DNA of 64,000 bases from Cryobacterium sp. N22 (GTDB lineage Bacteria; Actinomycetota; Actinomycetes; Actinomycetales; Microbacteriaceae): NCBI RefSeq assembly GCF_002929555.1, contig NZ_PJJP01000039.1, forward strand, positions 620,001 to 684,000, read 5' to 3'. The translations under genes and the position numbers were made by a program. Position 1 is the stretch's first letter, and every line of letters starts with the position of its first letter. Below the pieces are notes generated by a model, which ran no database searches, was not told the DNA's origin, and was given only the letters and a program-made list of their open reading frames with translations. Below, piece by piece: positions 62,821-64,000 of this stretch.

Positions 62821-62897
62821 TGGTGCCCCCGCTGGGATTCGAACCCAGACTGTGACGATTTTAAGTCGCCTGCCTCTGCCGGTTGGGCTACGGGGGC
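62821..62897 (-). tRNA. tRNA-Leu (anticodon TAA) with a short variable loop
   Basis: A complete cloverleaf: acceptor GCCCCCG/CGGGGGC, D arm with GCC and GGC stems, anticodon stem GGCGA/TCGTC with loop CTTAAAA (anticodon TAA), T arm CTGGG-TTCGAAT-CCCAG, discriminator A and encoded CCA. The variable loop is only 5 bases (ACAGT), where bacterial tRNA-Leu normally has a long class II arm. The anticodon reads UUA, a rare codon in this high-GC genome. Confidence 0.9.
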
Positions 62898-62924
62898 ACG
62901 CCCGGTCTAGCCGGGCAGCACGAG

Positions 62925-62952
62925 CGGATGCCGCACCGGGGTGCGGCATCCG
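62925..62952 (-). terminator. Hairpin downstream of the NDH-2 gene
   Basis: A 13-base-pair stem (62925-62937 with 62940-62952, the inner pairs probably open as the loop) lies 10 bases beyond the ndh stop on the minus strand, in front of the tRNA gene. There is no T-run. Confidence 0.6.
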
Positions 62953-62961
62953 TCCGTGGTG

Positions 62962-64000
62962 TTACGGTGCTGCGATGGTCTCCGTGCCGGATTCGGCGGC
63001 GGCGACCTCGACGACGGGCTTCTTCACCGGAGCCTTGCGCGGTGCACGCGGGGCCTTGACCACGGCCGGGGCGACGGCGGCGGGTGCGGCTGCCGGCGGC
63101 TTCGGACGGGACGCGAACTCCTCGAACACGGCGCGGGGCGTCTGCACGGCCTCGAGCGACACGATGTCGCGGCCGAGGAAGAAGTTCAGCACCCAGCCGC
63201 CGACGACGCGGATCTTGCGCTCCCAGCTCGGCATCGCCATGCCGTGGTAGCCGCGGTGGGCGATCCAGGCCGGGAAGCCCTTGAGGGCGAAGTTGCCGGA
63301 CTGGAACGCACCGACGCCGACACCGAGACCGGCGACGGCCCCGAGGTTCTTGTGGTTGTACTCCGCCGGGCCCTCGCCGCGGAGGACCGCGACGATGTTC
63401 TTGGCCATGAGCTTGCCCTGGCGAACGGCGTGCTGGGCGTTCGGCACGCAGAAGCCGCCGACACCGCCGCCGGAGAGGTCGGGAACCGCGGTGATGTCAC
63501 CGGCGGCCCAGGCGTCGACGACGATCTCGTCTTCGGTGCCGACACGCAGGTCGGCGCGAACGCGCAGCCGGCCGCGCTCTTCGACCGGGAGGTCGGTGTT
63601 GCGCACGACGCCGGGGTTCGCCATGACGCCGGCGGTCCAGACGATCAGGTCGGTCTCGAAGGACTCCCCGGTGGAGAGCTCGATCTTGCCATCCACGGCG
63701 GAGGTGAGCTGGGTGTTCAGGTGCACCTCTGCGCCACGCTCGGCGAGGTTTTTGATGACCCACAGCGCGGTGGTCTCGCTCACCTCGGGCATGATGCGAC
63801 CCATCGCCTCGATGAGGTGGAAGTGGGTGTCCTCGAAGGCGATCTGCGGGTACTTGGTCAGCAGCGAGCTGGCGAAGGAGCGCAGCTCGGCGAAGACCTC
63901 GATGCCGGCGAAGCCGCCACCGATGACCACGAAGGTCAGCAGGCGGTCGCGCTCGGGGCCGGCGGGCAGCTGGGCTGCCTTGTCGAAGTTGGTGAGCACG
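62962..64000 (-). CDS. ndh: Type II NADH dehydrogenase NDH-2 (5' end outside window)
   Basis: At least 346 residues; the gene continues past the window edge and its N-terminal FAD domain is not visible. Present are V-V-I-G-G-G-F-A-G-I-E (NADH-binding GxGxxG-type fold), A-G-V-M-A-N-P, A-W-A-A-G-D-I-T-A-V-P and the C-terminal membrane-anchor part with G-x-P-A-W-I-x-H-R-G-Y-H. The last ~45 residues are an Ala/Lys/Pro-rich tail. It passes electrons from NADH to the quinone pool without pumping protons. Confidence 0.93.
   Translation of the reverse strand, partial: VLTNFDKAAQLPAGPERDRLLTFVVIGGGFAGIEVFAELRSFASSLLTKYPQIAFEDTHFHLIEAMGRIMPEVSETTALWVIKNLAERGAEVHLNTQLTSAVDGKIELSTGESFETDLIVWTAGVMANPGVVRNTDLPVEERGRLRVRADLRVGTEDEIVVDAWAAGDITAVPDLSGGGVGGFCVPNAQHAVRQGKLMAKNIVAVLRGEGPAEYNHKNLGAVAGLGVGVGAFQSGNFALKGFPAWIAHRGYHGMAMPSWERKIRVVGGWVLNFFLGRDIVSLEAVQTPRAVFEEFASRPKPPAAAPAAVAPAVVKAPRAPRKAPVKKPVVEVAAAESGTETIAAP

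Overview
The window is a dense, high-GC bacterial chromosome segment. Gene content points to an actinobacterium of the family Microbacteriaceae (Cryobacterium/Leifsonia-like): mycothiol enzymes (MshA-like, MshB-like and Mca), a DUF222-HNH protein, DUF4245, DUF4307 and DUF6264-type small membrane proteins, deazaflavin-dependent reductase, and the gene order prfB-ftsE-ftsX-smpB-ssrA. The placement is inferred from gene families and order, not from a database search. No phage, plasmid, CRISPR or rRNA genes are visible. Most of the region is ordinary core genome with some accessory operons.

Layout: 1-1300 LysE exporter (cut by the window edge) and a DUF7002-like protein. 1394-4778 a LacI-controlled sugar operon (active-site-intact GH1 glucosidase, alpha/beta hydrolase, short leader ORF, near-palindromic operator). 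4902-9576 DUF2252 protein with a histone-like tail, FAH-family hydrolase, M23-like protein, MsrA and tRNA-Lys. 9691-20868 HisN-like phosphatase, an SGNH-GAF fusion, an MshA-like/MshB-like/siderophore-reductase operon, a DtxR-type iron box and a complete ferric-siderophore ABC importer, then a divergent GCS2 ligase / class II amidotransferase pair. 20952-27389 ribosome-rescue and division block: ssrA (tmRNA), a DUF222-HNH gene, smpB, ftsX, ftsE, prfB. 27431-38049 MFS, Ddn-like and pentapeptide proteins, glpX and fba (gluconeogenesis/glycolysis), ispH, xseA-xseB-DUF4245-carbonic anhydrase operon, fumC. 38121-47243 PIN-PhoH, class V aminotransferase, uppS, TrhA, mca, DUF4307, greA, ilvA, AI-2E-type permease. 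47253-51202 a binding-protein-dependent ABC importer of unknown substrate. 51347-55633 YcaQ-like DNA glycosylase, HtpX, LemA and an ABC-2 exporter. 55704-60326 a four-gene TetR operon. 60526-64000 a large Ig-repeat membrane protein, a short-armed tRNA-Leu(UAA) and NDH-2 (cut by the window edge).

Several units work together: iron uptake (binding lipoprotein, two permeases, ATPase, cytoplasmic siderophore reductase) under a predicted DtxR/IdeR box; trans-translation (ssrA plus smpB beside release factor 2); mycothiol synthesis and detoxification (MshA-like, MshB-like, Mca); FtsEX division signalling; and opposing fructose-1,6-bisphosphate reactions (glpX and fba) transcribed divergently.

The most unusual unit is 55704-60326: TetR regulator, fold-type III PLP protein, aldonolactone-oxidase-like flavoprotein and a GH1-fold protein in which both catalytic glutamates are replaced, all joined by 4-base overlaps. 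It looks like a dedicated small-molecule pathway whose substrate cannot be named from sequence. Other items worth a second look are the SGNH-GAF fusion with a lost catalytic triad, the 756-residue Ig-repeat/polytopic membrane protein, the tRNA-Leu with a short variable loop, and dispersed GGTCGAGCTTGTCGAGACC repeats beside tmRNA and the HNH gene.
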